A stretch of 64,000 nucleotides of DNA from NCBI RefSeq assembly GCF_032302195.1, contig NZ_CP135275.1:1-64000 (forward strand). The letters run 5' to 3'. Under the pieces are notes generated by a model that made no database searches, was not told where the DNA came from, and saw only the letters and a program-made list of their open reading frames with translations. Both the position numbers and the translations under genes were made by a program. This document shows, piece by piece, positions 24,408 through 34,600 of the stretch (position 1 is the stretch's first letter; each line of letters opens with the position of its first letter). The DNA comes from Paenibacillus sp. MMS20-IR301. Lineage in GTDB: Bacteria > Bacillota > Bacilli > Paenibacillales > Paenibacillaceae.

Positions 24408-25367
24408 ATGAACAATGCTGCTGTAAAGCAAGCCCCTGCGGGTTCTTTGAAACCGGTTCCGTCCGGCAAAAAGCGGATCAAACGCTGGGAATCACCACTC
24501 GCCGGGTATCTGTTTCTCTCGCCGTGGCTGATAGGGTTCTTCCTCTTGACCCTGGGGCCGATGGTGATGTCGATGTATTACTCGTTCACCGATTACTCGC
24601 TGCTGGAAGCGCCGAAATGGGTCGGGCTGGCCAATTACACGCGGATTTTCACCCAGGATGATGTATTTCCGTCTTCACTCAAGATTACGATTACCTTCGT
24701 GCTGCTGACCGTGCCGCTGCGCCTGATGTTTGCCCTGGCGATTGCCATGCTGCTGAACCGGAAGATCAGGGGAATCAGCTTTTACCGGACGATGGTCTAT
24801 TTCCCGTCACTGATCGGCACAAGCATCGCGGTATCCATTCTCTGGAAAAATATTTTCAGCCGCAACGGCTTCATCAATGACTTCCTCTCGCTGTTCGGCA
24901 TTAAAGGGCCGGCCTGGATTGCTGATCCGAAGTATGCGCTGGGTACGCTGATTCTGCTGATGGTGTGGCAGTTCGGCTCGTCGATGATCATTTTCCTGGC
25001 CGGACTTAAGCAAATCCCGGGTGATCTGTATGAAGCTTCATCCGTAGACGGGGCAAGCAAATTCCGCCAGTTCATCTCGATCACACTGCCGATGCTCTCG
25101 CCGATCATTATGTTCAATGCCATTCAGACGATGATCAATACGTTCCAGATGTTTACCCAGGCCTTTGTCATCACAAACGGCGGTCCGGTGAAATCCACAT
25201 TTGTCTATGTAATGTACCTGTATGAGGAAGCCTTTACCAAGTTCCATATGGGCTATGCCTCGGCGCTGGCCTGGGTGCTGCTGGTGCTGATCGGCCTGTT
25301 CACCGCAGTGCTGTTCGGAACTTCGAAATATTGGGTGTTCTATGAATCGCAAGGAGGCAAGAAATAA
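24408..25367 (+). CDS. Sugar ABC transporter permease (MalF/LacF-like)
   Basis: 319-residue inner permease subunit with six membrane helices. The cytoplasmic EAA loop that docks to the ATPase is visible as YEASSVDGASKFRQFISITL. It belongs to the carbohydrate-uptake-1 group. ATG 24408 has AGGAG eight bases upstream; an in-frame ATG at 24363 lacks one. Its stop overlaps the start of the next permease by one base. No dedicated ATPase is in the locus, as is common where a shared MsmX-type ATPase serves many importers. Confidence 0.94.
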   Translation: MNNAAVKQAPAGSLKPVPSGKKRIKRWESPLAGYLFLSPWLIGFFLLTLGPMVMSMYYSFTDYSLLEAPKWVGLANYTRIFTQDDVFPSSLKITITFVLLTVPLRLMFALAIAMLLNRKIRGISFYRTMVYFPSLIGTSIAVSILWKNIFSRNGFINDFLSLFGIKGPAWIADPKYALGTLILLMVWQFGSSMIIFLAGLKQIPGDLYEASSVDGASKFRQFISITLPMLSPIIMFNAIQTMINTFQMFTQAFVITNGGPVKSTFVYVMYLYEEAFTKFHMGYASALAWVLLVLIGLFTAVLFGTSKYWVFYESQGGKK

Positions 25368-26215
25368 TGGAAGCCACCAGTTCTAGCAAACGTATCGTTA
25401 CGCATCTCTCGCTTCTGGTTGTCAGTCTGATTATGATGTACCCGATCTTCTGGTGGCTGGGCGCCTCGCTGAAGACGAATGCGGAGATGAGCTCTGCGAA
25501 TCTGTTTCCCAAAGTCCCCCACTGGGCCAACTTCTCCGAGGGCTGGGTCTCGGTGCCGAACTTTACGTTTGCCCATTTCTATCTCAATACGTTCGAGCTG
25601 GTGCTCGGCGTGCTGTTCACAAGTGTAATCTCGTGCAGTCTGGTTGCCTTTGCCTTCTCCCGGCTGGACTTCCCGCTGCGCAATTTCTGGTTCGCCATCA
25701 TGCTCGTGACCCTGATGCTGCCGACACAGGTAACGATTGTCCCGCAATACGTGATGTTCAGCGGCTGGGGCTGGATCAACACCTATCTGCCGTTCTACAT
25801 TCCCCATCTGTTCGCAGGCGGGATCGGCGGCCCGTTCTTCATCTATCTGCTCGTCCAGTTTATGCGCTCCGTCCCGAAAGAGCTCGACGAGGCGGCCAAA
25901 ATCGACGGCTGCTCCTGGTTCAGCATTTACTGGAGAATTATGATACCGCTCGTAAAGCCTGCTCTGGTTACCGTTGCGATCTATGCCTTCCTGTGGAACT
26001 GGGATGATTTCTTCGGGCAGATGCTTTATATTAATACTGTTGAAAAATATACAATCAACCTCGCGCTTAAGCTGTTCATAGATTCGCAGGGTTCAGTGCC
26101 GTGGGGCCAGATGCTGGCGATGTCGCTGCTGTCCATTACTCCGTCCGTGCTGATCTTCTTCCTCGCCCAGAAGCATTTTGTGGAGGGGATGTCTGCGGGG
26201 GCGCTGAAAGGCTAG
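25367..26215 (+). CDS. Sugar ABC transporter permease (MalG/LacG-like)
   Basis: 282 residues, six membrane helices, with the EAA loop LDEAAKIDGCSWFSIYWRIM. It is the partner of the preceding permease, with a one-base stop/start overlap and AGGAGG in front of ATG 25367. It carries the C-terminal MSAGALKG typical of this family. The regulator genes follow after 124 bp. Confidence 0.94.
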   Translation: MEATSSSKRIVTHLSLLVVSLIMMYPIFWWLGASLKTNAEMSSANLFPKVPHWANFSEGWVSVPNFTFAHFYLNTFELVLGVLFTSVISCSLVAFAFSRLDFPLRNFWFAIMLVTLMLPTQVTIVPQYVMFSGWGWINTYLPFYIPHLFAGGIGGPFFIYLLVQFMRSVPKELDEAAKIDGCSWFSIYWRIMIPLVKPALVTVAIYAFLWNWDDFFGQMLYINTVEKYTINLALKLFIDSQGSVPWGQMLAMSLLSITPSVLIFFLAQKHFVEGMSAGALKG

Positions 26216-26339
26216 CCGGCGGCCTCTGCCGGATTGTAAATAATTATAGGCAACAATTTAAAGCTGCGATGACTCGCGGCTTTCTTTTGCGATTACTCGC
26301 CGTTTTCTCTACAGATCAGAAATTCAGGAGGTTTTCCGC

Positions 26340-28097
26340 ATGAGGGTCAACCCCTTCAAAACGCTGCGTATCGATGTTGTGTTCTTTTTCGGCTTCGCGC
26401 TGATTGTGGCGGCTCTGGTCAGCGTGACTGTTTTTTTCAGTTATGTAAGCGGGTCCAGGGAAATTGCCGACAATACCTCCTATTACCAACAGAAGCTGCT
26501 CATTGAGCTGCACAAGAAGCTGAACACCAATCTCGCAGATATTGAACAAAGCTCCAACACCGCTGCGCAGAACCTGAGTGATGCATATGAGAAAATGCTG
26601 GACGGCACGCAGTATGACAAGGTGCGGGGACAGGCAGGCATCCGCTCCCAGCTTAACAATTATGTCTACGGCATGCCGATTCTGCAGTCGATTCATGTCT
26701 ATTCCGATATGAAGCCTGCTTACAGCGTGCAGGACTATGTCCAGTTTCTGCCGCTGGCCCAAATGGAGCAGGAGGACTGGTATGAGGATCTCCGGAGCTC
26801 CGACTACAGCTGGCTGAGAGAGCGGACCATCAAGACCAACAGCGGGGACACCTCGGTCATCAGCTTCGCCCGCAGGGTCTATAACCGCTTCAACCGCTCG
26901 GTTGCGGTGATGATCTTTAATGTGCGTGTGCCGGTGTTCCAGTCGCTGATTGCTACGGAGGACAACCGCTCTAATCTGGCACTGCTGGATGCCACGGGCA
27001 AGCTGATTACAGCGACCGGTGATCCGGCCTTCTTCCTGGATAATGAGGCACAAATAGAGCGGCATCTGGAATCGCAGACGAATGGCGCCAAGCGGACCGG
27101 CGATGAATTTCTGGTCTGGTCCTCCTCGCTGGATTCGCAGTGGTCGCTGGTGGAGATCACCTCCTGGAGCCAGATTACTGCGGGCAGCCTGAAGCAGACC
27201 CAGATCATTCTGGCTCTTGGAATCGCTACCATCGTGCTGATTCTGCTGCTGGCTGTGTTCCTGTCACGCCAGTTCGTCAAGCCGATCGGGCTGCTGCTGA
27301 AGGCGATGAGCAATTTCTCCCTGAGCAAGCGCACGCCGCTGCCGGAGGATTACAAGAATGAATTCGGCCGTTTATTCCAGGGCTACGAGAAGCTGACTTA
27401 CCGGATCGAGGAGCTGTATGAGAGCCTGGAGGAGCAGCATGAGCGGCAGCGGGCCGCCGAGATCAAAGCGCTGCAGATGATGATTAATCCCCATTTCCTC
27501 TACAATTCGCTGGATCAGGTCAACTGGATGGCGATTGAGGCCTCGCAGCCGCAGATCAGCAGCATGCTGGCGCATCTGGGGCAGTTCTTCCGGCTGGCCC
27601 TCTCGAACAGCGACAGCCTCGTGCCGCTGTCAGAGGAGCTGGCCCATATTGAGAGCTATCTGCAGTTCCAGAAGATCCGCTGGGAGGAGGGCCTCGACTA
27701 CCGCCTGCGGATAGAAGAGGAGTGCAGGAATCTGTTTGTCCCCAAAATCATTCTGCAGCCGTTCGTCGAGAATGCCTTCATTCACGGCTTCCACGGCAAG
27801 CGGCAAGCTTCATTGTCTATTGCAGCCAGCGTACAGGCGGAGGGGCAGCTGCTGCAGATTACCGTGACTGATAACGGGCGCCAGCTGCAGGAGAACTGGC
27901 AGGAGAAGCGCAGCGCCAAGGGCGGATATGGTCTGCGGAATGTCCGCGAACGGATTACTGCGCTGTTTGGGGAGGCTTACGGCTTCACCCTGGGCAACTC
28001 CCCGCAAGGCGGCACACAGGCCGTTATTCTTCTGCCGCTAGTCTATACACCATCGCTGAAAGGGGGAGCTGAAGATGTGGAAAGTAGTGATCATTGA
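26340..28097 (+). CDS. YesM-type sensor histidine kinase
   Basis: 585 residues. A membrane helix at about 12-35, an extracellular sensing region to about 288, a second helix at about 289-308, a HAMP-like segment, then the LytS/YesM His_kinase domain. The phosphoacceptor His is in MINPHFLYNSLDQVNWM, about residue 385. The ATPase domain follows, with an N-box-like FVENAFIHGF and a GYGLRNVRERI G-box. It presumably senses extracellular or SBP-bound carbohydrate. ATG 26340 follows AGGAGG. The next gene overlaps by 23 bp. Confidence 0.94.
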   Translation: MRVNPFKTLRIDVVFFFGFALIVAALVSVTVFFSYVSGSREIADNTSYYQQKLLIELHKKLNTNLADIEQSSNTAAQNLSDAYEKMLDGTQYDKVRGQAGIRSQLNNYVYGMPILQSIHVYSDMKPAYSVQDYVQFLPLAQMEQEDWYEDLRSSDYSWLRERTIKTNSGDTSVISFARRVYNRFNRSVAVMIFNVRVPVFQSLIATEDNRSNLALLDATGKLITATGDPAFFLDNEAQIERHLESQTNGAKRTGDEFLVWSSSLDSQWSLVEITSWSQITAGSLKQTQIILALGIATIVLILLLAVFLSRQFVKPIGLLLKAMSNFSLSKRTPLPEDYKNEFGRLFQGYEKLTYRIEELYESLEEQHERQRAAEIKALQMMINPHFLYNSLDQVNWMAIEASQPQISSMLAHLGQFFRLALSNSDSLVPLSEELAHIESYLQFQKIRWEEGLDYRLRIEEECRNLFVPKIILQPFVENAFIHGFHGKRQASLSIAASVQAEGQLLQITVTDNGRQLQENWQEKRSAKGGYGLRNVRERITALFGEAYGFTLGNSPQGGTQAVILLPLVYTPSLKGGAEDVESSDH

Positions 28098-29682
28098 TGA
28101 TGATTTCCAGGTCGTCCGGGGCCTGCGCAAGGTGATTCCCTGGGCGGAGCTGGATGCCGAATTCGCCGGTGAAGCTATCGACGGCGAGGCAGGGCTGAAG
28201 CTGATCGCCGAAGTTAATCCGGATATAGTGCTGACAGATATTTATATGCCCGTAATGAACGGGATTCAGATGATTGAACAGCTGAAGGCGGGCGGATTCG
28301 CCGGACGGTTTGTCATCTTGAGCGGCTACAATGATTTCGAATATGCCCGGACGGCGCTGCGCCTCGGGGTAGATGATTATTTGACCAAGCCTGTGACGGT
28401 GGAGCAGATCCGCAGCGTCCTGTCGGAAACGATTGAGAAGCTGGAGGAAACCTATCTGCAGCGCCTGGAGCTTGGAAGCGCGCCGTCCCCGGAGCGCCGC
28501 GAAGCATTATGTCTCGAAGAATGGCTGGCAGGCGAGCTGAACGGCTGGGGCCAGAGCTCCGCAGTATCAGTGCCGCCCGAGCTGCTGCGGGAACGGAAGT
28601 TCACGGTGCTGATTATGGAGGTGCTGTGGACTGAACGCATCCGCAGCATCTCACTGGCGGACTGGAGCCTGTTCAAATTTGCCGTATCCAACATCGCCAG
28701 TGAGGTGTTCAGCCGGGAGTGGCCGGAATTCTGCTTCGTCTGGCTGTTCGGCAATCATGCGGCCCTGCTGCTGCCTTCTCCGGTGCACCAGGCTGAGGCG
28801 GAGATTGTCCAGGCGGCCGGACGGCTCGGGGAGCTGATGGTCGGCAGCATGAAGACCTATCTCGGGCTTGAGGTCCGCTTCGGAACCGGAGAGGTGAAAT
28901 CCGGCTGGAGCGGCATTAAGGCTTCCGGTGAAGAGGCCATGCAGCGGATGTTCGCCAAGCAGCCGCAGCAGGGGCCGTCCGGTGACGGGGATACCGCCGG
29001 GGAGGCCTCAGGCAGCGGGCCAGCTGAGCGTGCCGGCGAAATGCCGCTCTTGACCGATTATTATCAGAGCATGACCAAAGCGCTGCGGGAGGACCGCGAT
29101 GATGAGGTCATGCAGCTGATTAGGCTGTATCTGCAGCATAGGCAGCCGGCCCAGCCTGATCCGGTATCCTTCCGGATGCTGGCAGCCGAGGTATGGACGA
29201 TGCTGCATAATATTATGCTGATGGCCGGGCTTCCGGGCCGGAGCGACGAGGAAGGGCTGGCCCTGCGCGAGCTGAGTGAGCTGACAGAGCTGCCGAAGAT
29301 TGAAGACTGGCTGGAAACGCAGATCCGCAGCCTGCGCAGGGCGCAAGCACCGGCGATTCAGGAGAAGCACCGCAAGGCCGTACAATTCATGACCGAATAT
29401 ATCCATAAGCATTACGCTGAAGATATTACTCTGGAGGTTCTGGCCTCGCAGCTGTATATTTCCAAGAACTATTTAAACCAGCTGTTCAAAAAAGTGACCG
29501 GCGAGACCTTCACCAACTATGTGATCCGGGTGCGGATTGAGAAGGCCAAAGCACTGCTGCTGGAGGGCAACCACCTGATCTATGAGGTGTCGGAAATGGT
29601 CGGTTACCAGAATGTTCCTTATTTCAGCACCCTGTTCAAGAAGTATTGCGGGGTCAGTCCCAGCGAGCTGATCAAACGCTAG
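28075..29682 (+). CDS. YesN-type response regulator with AraC DNA-binding domain
   Basis: 535 residues. The receiver domain starts KVVIIDDDFQVVRGL; the phosphoacceptor Asp is in DIVLTDIYMPVMNG (about 55) and the Lys in DDYLTKPVTV. A middle region of about 300 residues includes a short Gly/Ser-rich loop (about 300-322). The C-terminal 100 residues are a double helix-turn-helix of the AraC type (LEVLASQLYISKNYLNQLFK, ending GVSPSELIKR). It should activate the surrounding sugar-uptake genes. Confidence 0.94.
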   Translation: MWKVVIIDDDFQVVRGLRKVIPWAELDAEFAGEAIDGEAGLKLIAEVNPDIVLTDIYMPVMNGIQMIEQLKAGGFAGRFVILSGYNDFEYARTALRLGVDDYLTKPVTVEQIRSVLSETIEKLEETYLQRLELGSAPSPERREALCLEEWLAGELNGWGQSSAVSVPPELLRERKFTVLIMEVLWTERIRSISLADWSLFKFAVSNIASEVFSREWPEFCFVWLFGNHAALLLPSPVHQAEAEIVQAAGRLGELMVGSMKTYLGLEVRFGTGEVKSGWSGIKASGEEAMQRMFAKQPQQGPSGDGDTAGEASGSGPAERAGEMPLLTDYYQSMTKALREDRDDEVMQLIRLYLQHRQPAQPDPVSFRMLAAEVWTMLHNIMLMAGLPGRSDEEGLALRELSELTELPKIEDWLETQIRSLRRAQAPAIQEKHRKAVQFMTEYIHKHYAEDITLEVLASQLYISKNYLNQLFKKVTGETFTNYVIRVRIEKAKALLLEGNHLIYEVSEMVGYQNVPYFSTLFKKYCGVSPSELIKR

Positions 29683-29796
29683 TTTGAAGTGGATATTGAA
29701 AGATTTGTGTTCATTACTCTTCTATACGCTAATTGGCCCCGATGATAATATCGACCTATAAATGTTGGCTAAGCTGACAGAAGGGGGAAAAAGGAA

Positions 29797-31137
29797 ATGC
29801 AGAAGAAGGTTAAGAAGAGTTTTCTTGCAATCGCTTTAATGACAATGGTTGCCGCTACAGCAGCCTGCGGGAACAACAGCAGCAATACTACAGAGGGGGG
29901 CAGCGCACCTGCGGCAACAACAGCCCCGGCAGCTTCGGCTGCAGGCGGAGACACCGGCCAGCCGGTTACACTCACCGTAACCTGGTGGGGCTCACAGGCG
30001 AGACATGATGCTACATTAAAGGCGCTTGACCAATATAAGGTGCTGAACAGCAATGTTACATTCCAGACACAGTTCTCCGGCTGGGACGGCTATTTCGACA
30101 AGCTGGCAGTGCAATATTCAGCCAAAAGCGCGCCGGACATCATCCAGATGGATGCGGCTTATTTGAATGACTACGCGGCCAGAGGGCTGCTGGCGGATCT
30201 CAAGGATGTCAATACGGATAATATCGAGGGAGCTACCACAGACGGCGGTAAAGTAAACGGAGTACAGTACGCCATGCCGCTGGGGGTTGCCGCACTTGGA
30301 ATGGTCTATGACAAGACTGTGGTCGAGAAGCTGGGCCTGGAAGCGCCGGACTTCGGCTGGACCTGGGATGATTATTATGCATTCGGTGAAGCGGCGAAAG
30401 CGAAGCTCGGCGAGGATAAATATGTGTTCGCTGACCAGAGCGCCGATCTCGTAGACTATACTGCCTATCAATACAGCATGGGCAAAGGTTATATCTTCGA
30501 TGCCGACGGCAACCTCAGCATTGATAAGGATACATGGATCGGCTTCATGACCAAGATGAATGAGCTCCGCGACAAAGGCATTCTCACTCCGGCGGATATC
30601 ACTACGACCGATAAAGAGCTTGACCCGCAGCTGGACAGCGTCATTAACGGCAATGCTGTGGTGCGCCATCTGTTCTCTAACCAGGTAGGCTCGATTGAAG
30701 CACTGAAGCCCGGTGCCTTCGGTTACGCCTCCATGCCATACGGTACCGAAGCAGGCGGCTGGCTGAAGCCGGGAATGTTCTGGAGTGTCAATGCCCAGTC
30801 GGCCAACCAGGCTGAGGCGGTCAAGTTCGTGGACTGGTTCGTAAACAACGAGGAAGCCGGCAAGACACTGGGCCTGACCCGCGGTACACCGGTTAACTCC
30901 AAGGTAATAGAAGCACTTACGCCTACCTTCAGTGATGCCGACAAAACTTCGCTTGATTTCCTGAACAAAGTCACGCCGGATGCACAGCAGTTCATCAATG
31001 ACCCGCAGGGCTGGGGGAACTTCAAGAACGACTATAAGACGATTGTCGAGAAGCTGCAGTTCAAGCAATCCACTCCGGACAAAGCTTACGAAGAGCTGCT
31101 GAAGCTCGCCGAGCAATACGCAGCAGAAACTAAATAA
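29797..31137 (+). CDS. Extracellular sugar-binding lipoprotein of the ABC transporter
   Basis: 446-residue solute-binding protein family 1. The lipoprotein signal peptide ends at Cys near residue 24 (VAATAACGN), followed by a low-complexity Ser/Thr/Ala linker and a mature domain that begins VTLTVTWWGSQARHD, typical for sugar binding. It delivers substrate to the two permeases upstream. In many Paenibacillus loci the binding protein comes before the permeases; here it follows the two-component system, with its own 114 bp gap. ATG 29797 follows AGAAGGGGG and AAAAAGGA. Confidence 0.94.
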   Translation: MQKKVKKSFLAIALMTMVAATAACGNNSSNTTEGGSAPAATTAPAASAAGGDTGQPVTLTVTWWGSQARHDATLKALDQYKVLNSNVTFQTQFSGWDGYFDKLAVQYSAKSAPDIIQMDAAYLNDYAARGLLADLKDVNTDNIEGATTDGGKVNGVQYAMPLGVAALGMVYDKTVVEKLGLEAPDFGWTWDDYYAFGEAAKAKLGEDKYVFADQSADLVDYTAYQYSMGKGYIFDADGNLSIDKDTWIGFMTKMNELRDKGILTPADITTTDKELDPQLDSVINGNAVVRHLFSNQVGSIEALKPGAFGYASMPYGTEAGGWLKPGMFWSVNAQSANQAEAVKFVDWFVNNEEAGKTLGLTRGTPVNSKVIEALTPTFSDADKTSLDFLNKVTPDAQQFINDPQGWGNFKNDYKTIVEKLQFKQSTPDKAYEELLKLAEQYAAETK

Positions 31138-31148
31138 TGGGGAAACGA

Positions 31149-31176
31149 GACCAGTCGCCCGGGCGGCTGGTTTTTT
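31149..31176 (+). terminator. Intrinsic terminator of the sugar ABC operon
   Basis: CCAGTCGCCC/GGGCGGCTGG (one G-U) followed by six T. Confidence 0.92.
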
Positions 31177-31227
31177 AATGCATACCTGATTTCCCCGGTC
31201 AAAAGCTGAATGTATGTATGCGGAAGC

Positions 31228-31330
31228 GCGGATACTTTTCCGGTGAAATAACGGCGCTGATGTCCGCAAGAACCGGAACTCTGGCGCTTTTCGACAGCTT
31301 AAGGTCGCTCCTGTCCGTTACGCTAAGCGA
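31228..31330 (-). repeat. Intergenic repeat R3, half copy a
   Basis: Two units in inverted orientation; the TCC of each TGTCCG core is at 31263-31265 and 31314-31316, 51 bp apart. Read on the minus strand it aligns over nearly 100 bp with 49718-49815, sharing CGGACA, CTTAAGCTGT/GTTAAGCTGT, GAAAAGCG and CAGCGCCGTTA blocks. The two opposite-strand units expected near 31140-31190 are absent; that place holds the operon terminator. Confidence 0.65.
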
Positions 31331-31586
31331 TTAACCTGAACAATGTTGTGCCAGCTCTCTTGACAGGGGCCAGGTCTTTACGGGGAGAAGCGAGTAACGG
31401 TTAAGTTCGCCTCGGGGCGGGTTTGTTCTGAATCGGGTTCACGCAGATTATTTTATCTTGCAAAAAATGACAAAAACCAAAGGGAAGCGCCGGATTCACC
31501 GCAATTTGTGTTCTAAAGTGAAAGATTCTAATTCTTTTCTCTCTCATGGAGCTGCAGAAGGATCCTATATAATTGGCGAAGTATTG

Positions 31587-31601
31587 ATGATAACGCTTTC
31601 T
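31587..31601 (+). promoter_or_regulatory. Candidate cre site (CcpA) near the beta-helix gene promoter
   Basis: ATGATAACGCTTTCT matches the catabolite-response consensus WTGNAANCGNWNNCW at all but one fixed position. It lies 14 bp downstream of a perfect TATAAT at 31568-31573, so CcpA binding there would block transcription when preferred sugars are present. The -35 box is poor. Confidence 0.55.
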
Positions 31602-31644
31602 TGGGAAGGCGCGAATATTAGTAACAGGGAGGTTAGTTAAAGTT

Positions 31645-34600
31645 ATGAGAGCAATCAGGTATGGTAAAAGCAAAGCATGGCTGTCCATGCTGATCATCAC
31701 GGCAATGCTGTGCGGGCTATTTCCGGGCGCAGGCCCGGCAGAGGCAAGCCCGGCTTCAGGCACTGTCTATTACGTAGACAGCACAGCCGGCAGCGACAGC
31801 AATCCGGGCACGTCGGATAGCAGCCCGTGGAGGACGCTTAATAAAGTGAATGCCATAGTTTTTCAGCCGGGAGACCGGATTCTGCTGAAGTCAGGCAGTG
31901 AATGGAACGGCCAGACACTGGCGCCGAAAGGCTCGGGCAGTGACGGAAAGCCGATTATTATTGACCGCTACGGCAGCGGGGCTAAGCCGAAGATTAAGGC
32001 AAACGGGCAATATGCCGATGCGGTTACACTCCGTAATCAGCAGTACTGGGAGATCCGTAATCTGGATGTGTCCAATACCGCACCGGTAACGGGCAGCTTT
32101 GCCCAGTCACTTGGCGATTTCCGCGGGATTCATGTCACAGGCGCTGATGCCGGCAGGCTGGAATACTTCCGGATCAGCGGTGTAGATGTGCATGATGTAT
32201 CAGGAGAGATTGCCTGGATCAGCGGTACGGTACCGGCTGTACCGGACCCGGGGATCCGCTTCAAGACCGGCTGGGACGGCTCAAAGAAAACCGGAGGTAT
32301 CGTCTTTGATACTACGGTGGCTGATCCGCAGCATCCGCTGCAGGCGACAGTGTTCAATGATGTGATTATTGAGAATTCTACGGTCAAAAACACATCGTTT
32401 GGGGGCATCATCTTCAAGCAGTATGCGGGTGACGGCGGCGGGGACAGCAGCGGTATTGTAAGCACCGGCTGGGGAACGCGCGACAGCGAGACTGATCCCA
32501 AGTTCACCCCGCATACGAACATCATTATCCGCGGGAACTATATTACGCAGAAGGATACAGCCTTCGGCTGCAACGCGATGTACCTGACCGGGGTGAGAGG
32601 TGCGGTCGTTGAGGATAACGTGGTAGAAGGGGCCGGCACCTCGGGAATAGAGACCTATTATGCGGATGACATAACGATCCAGTATAACGAGGTATTCAAG
32701 ACCTCCCAGAAGGCGGGCGGAGCCGATTCCAACGGGATTGACCCTGATAAGGGCACTACCAAAATGCTGATTCAATACAACTACGTGCACGACAACGGGG
32801 ACGGCATCCTGATCTGCCAGTTCAGCTTCGGGGATACCATCATCCGCTACAATGTGCTGGAGAGTAATACAAGGTACCCGATTTACCTCCATTCGGACAA
32901 AAAGGCAGTAGCCGAAATATACAACAATACGATCTACAATGACACCAGCGGGTATATGATCTACGGCTACGGCACCTCGCTGAATGCCACCTACAACATC
33001 CGCAACAATATTCTGTATACAGCACGGGCGGTTCAGGAACTGACGGTAAGCCCGACAATTACCTACGACAACAACAGTTATTATTCTACAACGGGTACAC
33101 TTACGCCTCCGGCCGGTGATCTCCATGCCTTGACCAGCAATCCGCTGCTAAGTGATCCGGGCAAGGGAGTATCCGGTTCGGAAGCGGCAGGCCCCGCCTT
33201 AAGCGGGCTTGGAAGCGTATACCAGCTTAAGCCGGAATCAGTGCTGATCAACCGCGGAGTGAATATTCTGGAGGGTGCGGCCTCCGGCCTGAAGGATTTC
33301 GCCGGCCAGCCGCTCTATAACGGCAACGCGGATCTTGGAGCATTCGAGTATTATGATGCCTCAATGGATACGGCGACTGTGGCGGGCCGCGTAACGAATA
33401 GTGCAGGCAAAGGCATGAGCGGAGTCGCGCTCAGTGATCTGTCCGGCAGCGGACTGCACAGTGTAACAGACAGCTCCGGTTATTATGTAATCAAGGATGC
33501 CGCTGCCGGCAGCAGCATGAATCTTAAGGCGGTGAAGACCGGCTATTCGGACAGTGAAACCGGCAGCTTCACGGTAACGGCAGGTAATGTAATTACCCGT
33601 GATCTCAGGCTGACTTCCAATGCGGCAACAGGTGCGGTCACAGGGAAGGTGCTGGACGGAAGGCTGGCTGCGGCGGCGGGAGTGACAGTGACGCTCATGT
33701 ATGACGGAATCCCGGTACAGAGCGCTGAGAGTGATTTTGACGGCCTGTACAGCTTCCCGGCGGTGGAGGTAGGGGAGAATTATACCGTCTCTGCGGCAAA
33801 AGAGGGCTACAGAACAGCAGCGGCATCCGCCATTCAGGTGGAGCCGGCGCTCACTACAGCTGTAACTGATCTGTACGTGGTCAGTAAGCAGGCGGAGCTG
33901 CTGAGTGCTTCCGGCTTCAATGACCTGGTTACAGATGCCAAGCCGGGTGAGCCCTGGACGGTAACTACTAACGGGGGCAATGTCGGGGCAGCAGAATTGC
34001 CGAGTGCCGCCGATAAAAGCATTAAGCTTACCCGCAGCAGCAACAGCGGCAACACCTCCATGTCACAGTCCTTTGCCGCCGGCAGCCTCAAGGGTGTGGT
34101 TACGCTGACGGCAGATGTCATGAAGCTCGATAATGCGGGCAGCACCAACTGGATCAGTGTTCCTTATATTTACAGCAGTGCCGGAACAGCGGGCACGAAC
34201 GTTGGGGTGTCCCTGGCTTTCTCCAAAGGTCAGATTGTTGCGTATAAGGGCGGAACCTCAACCAACCTGATGCCTTATGAACCGGGGAGATGGTATAGTC
34301 TGCGGCTGGTGATGAACACCGGGTCCAGCCGGTTCGATCTTTATGTCGACGATGTGCAGGTGGCAGAACAGGCTGCCTTCCGCAATAAAATTCCCGATAT
34401 CGGCCGGATCGACTATTATGCCAACAGTTCCAATTACGGCACAGCCTATATCGATAATGTACAGCTCTATCAAGGTATTCCTTATGAGCGCAACGATGCC
34501 GCAATTACCGGTGTCACGGCGGATCTTGGCCCGCTGCTGAAGCAGGGAGAGGACTACAGCCTGGAGGTTCCTTATTTCATGGACGCTGTGCAGCTGACTG

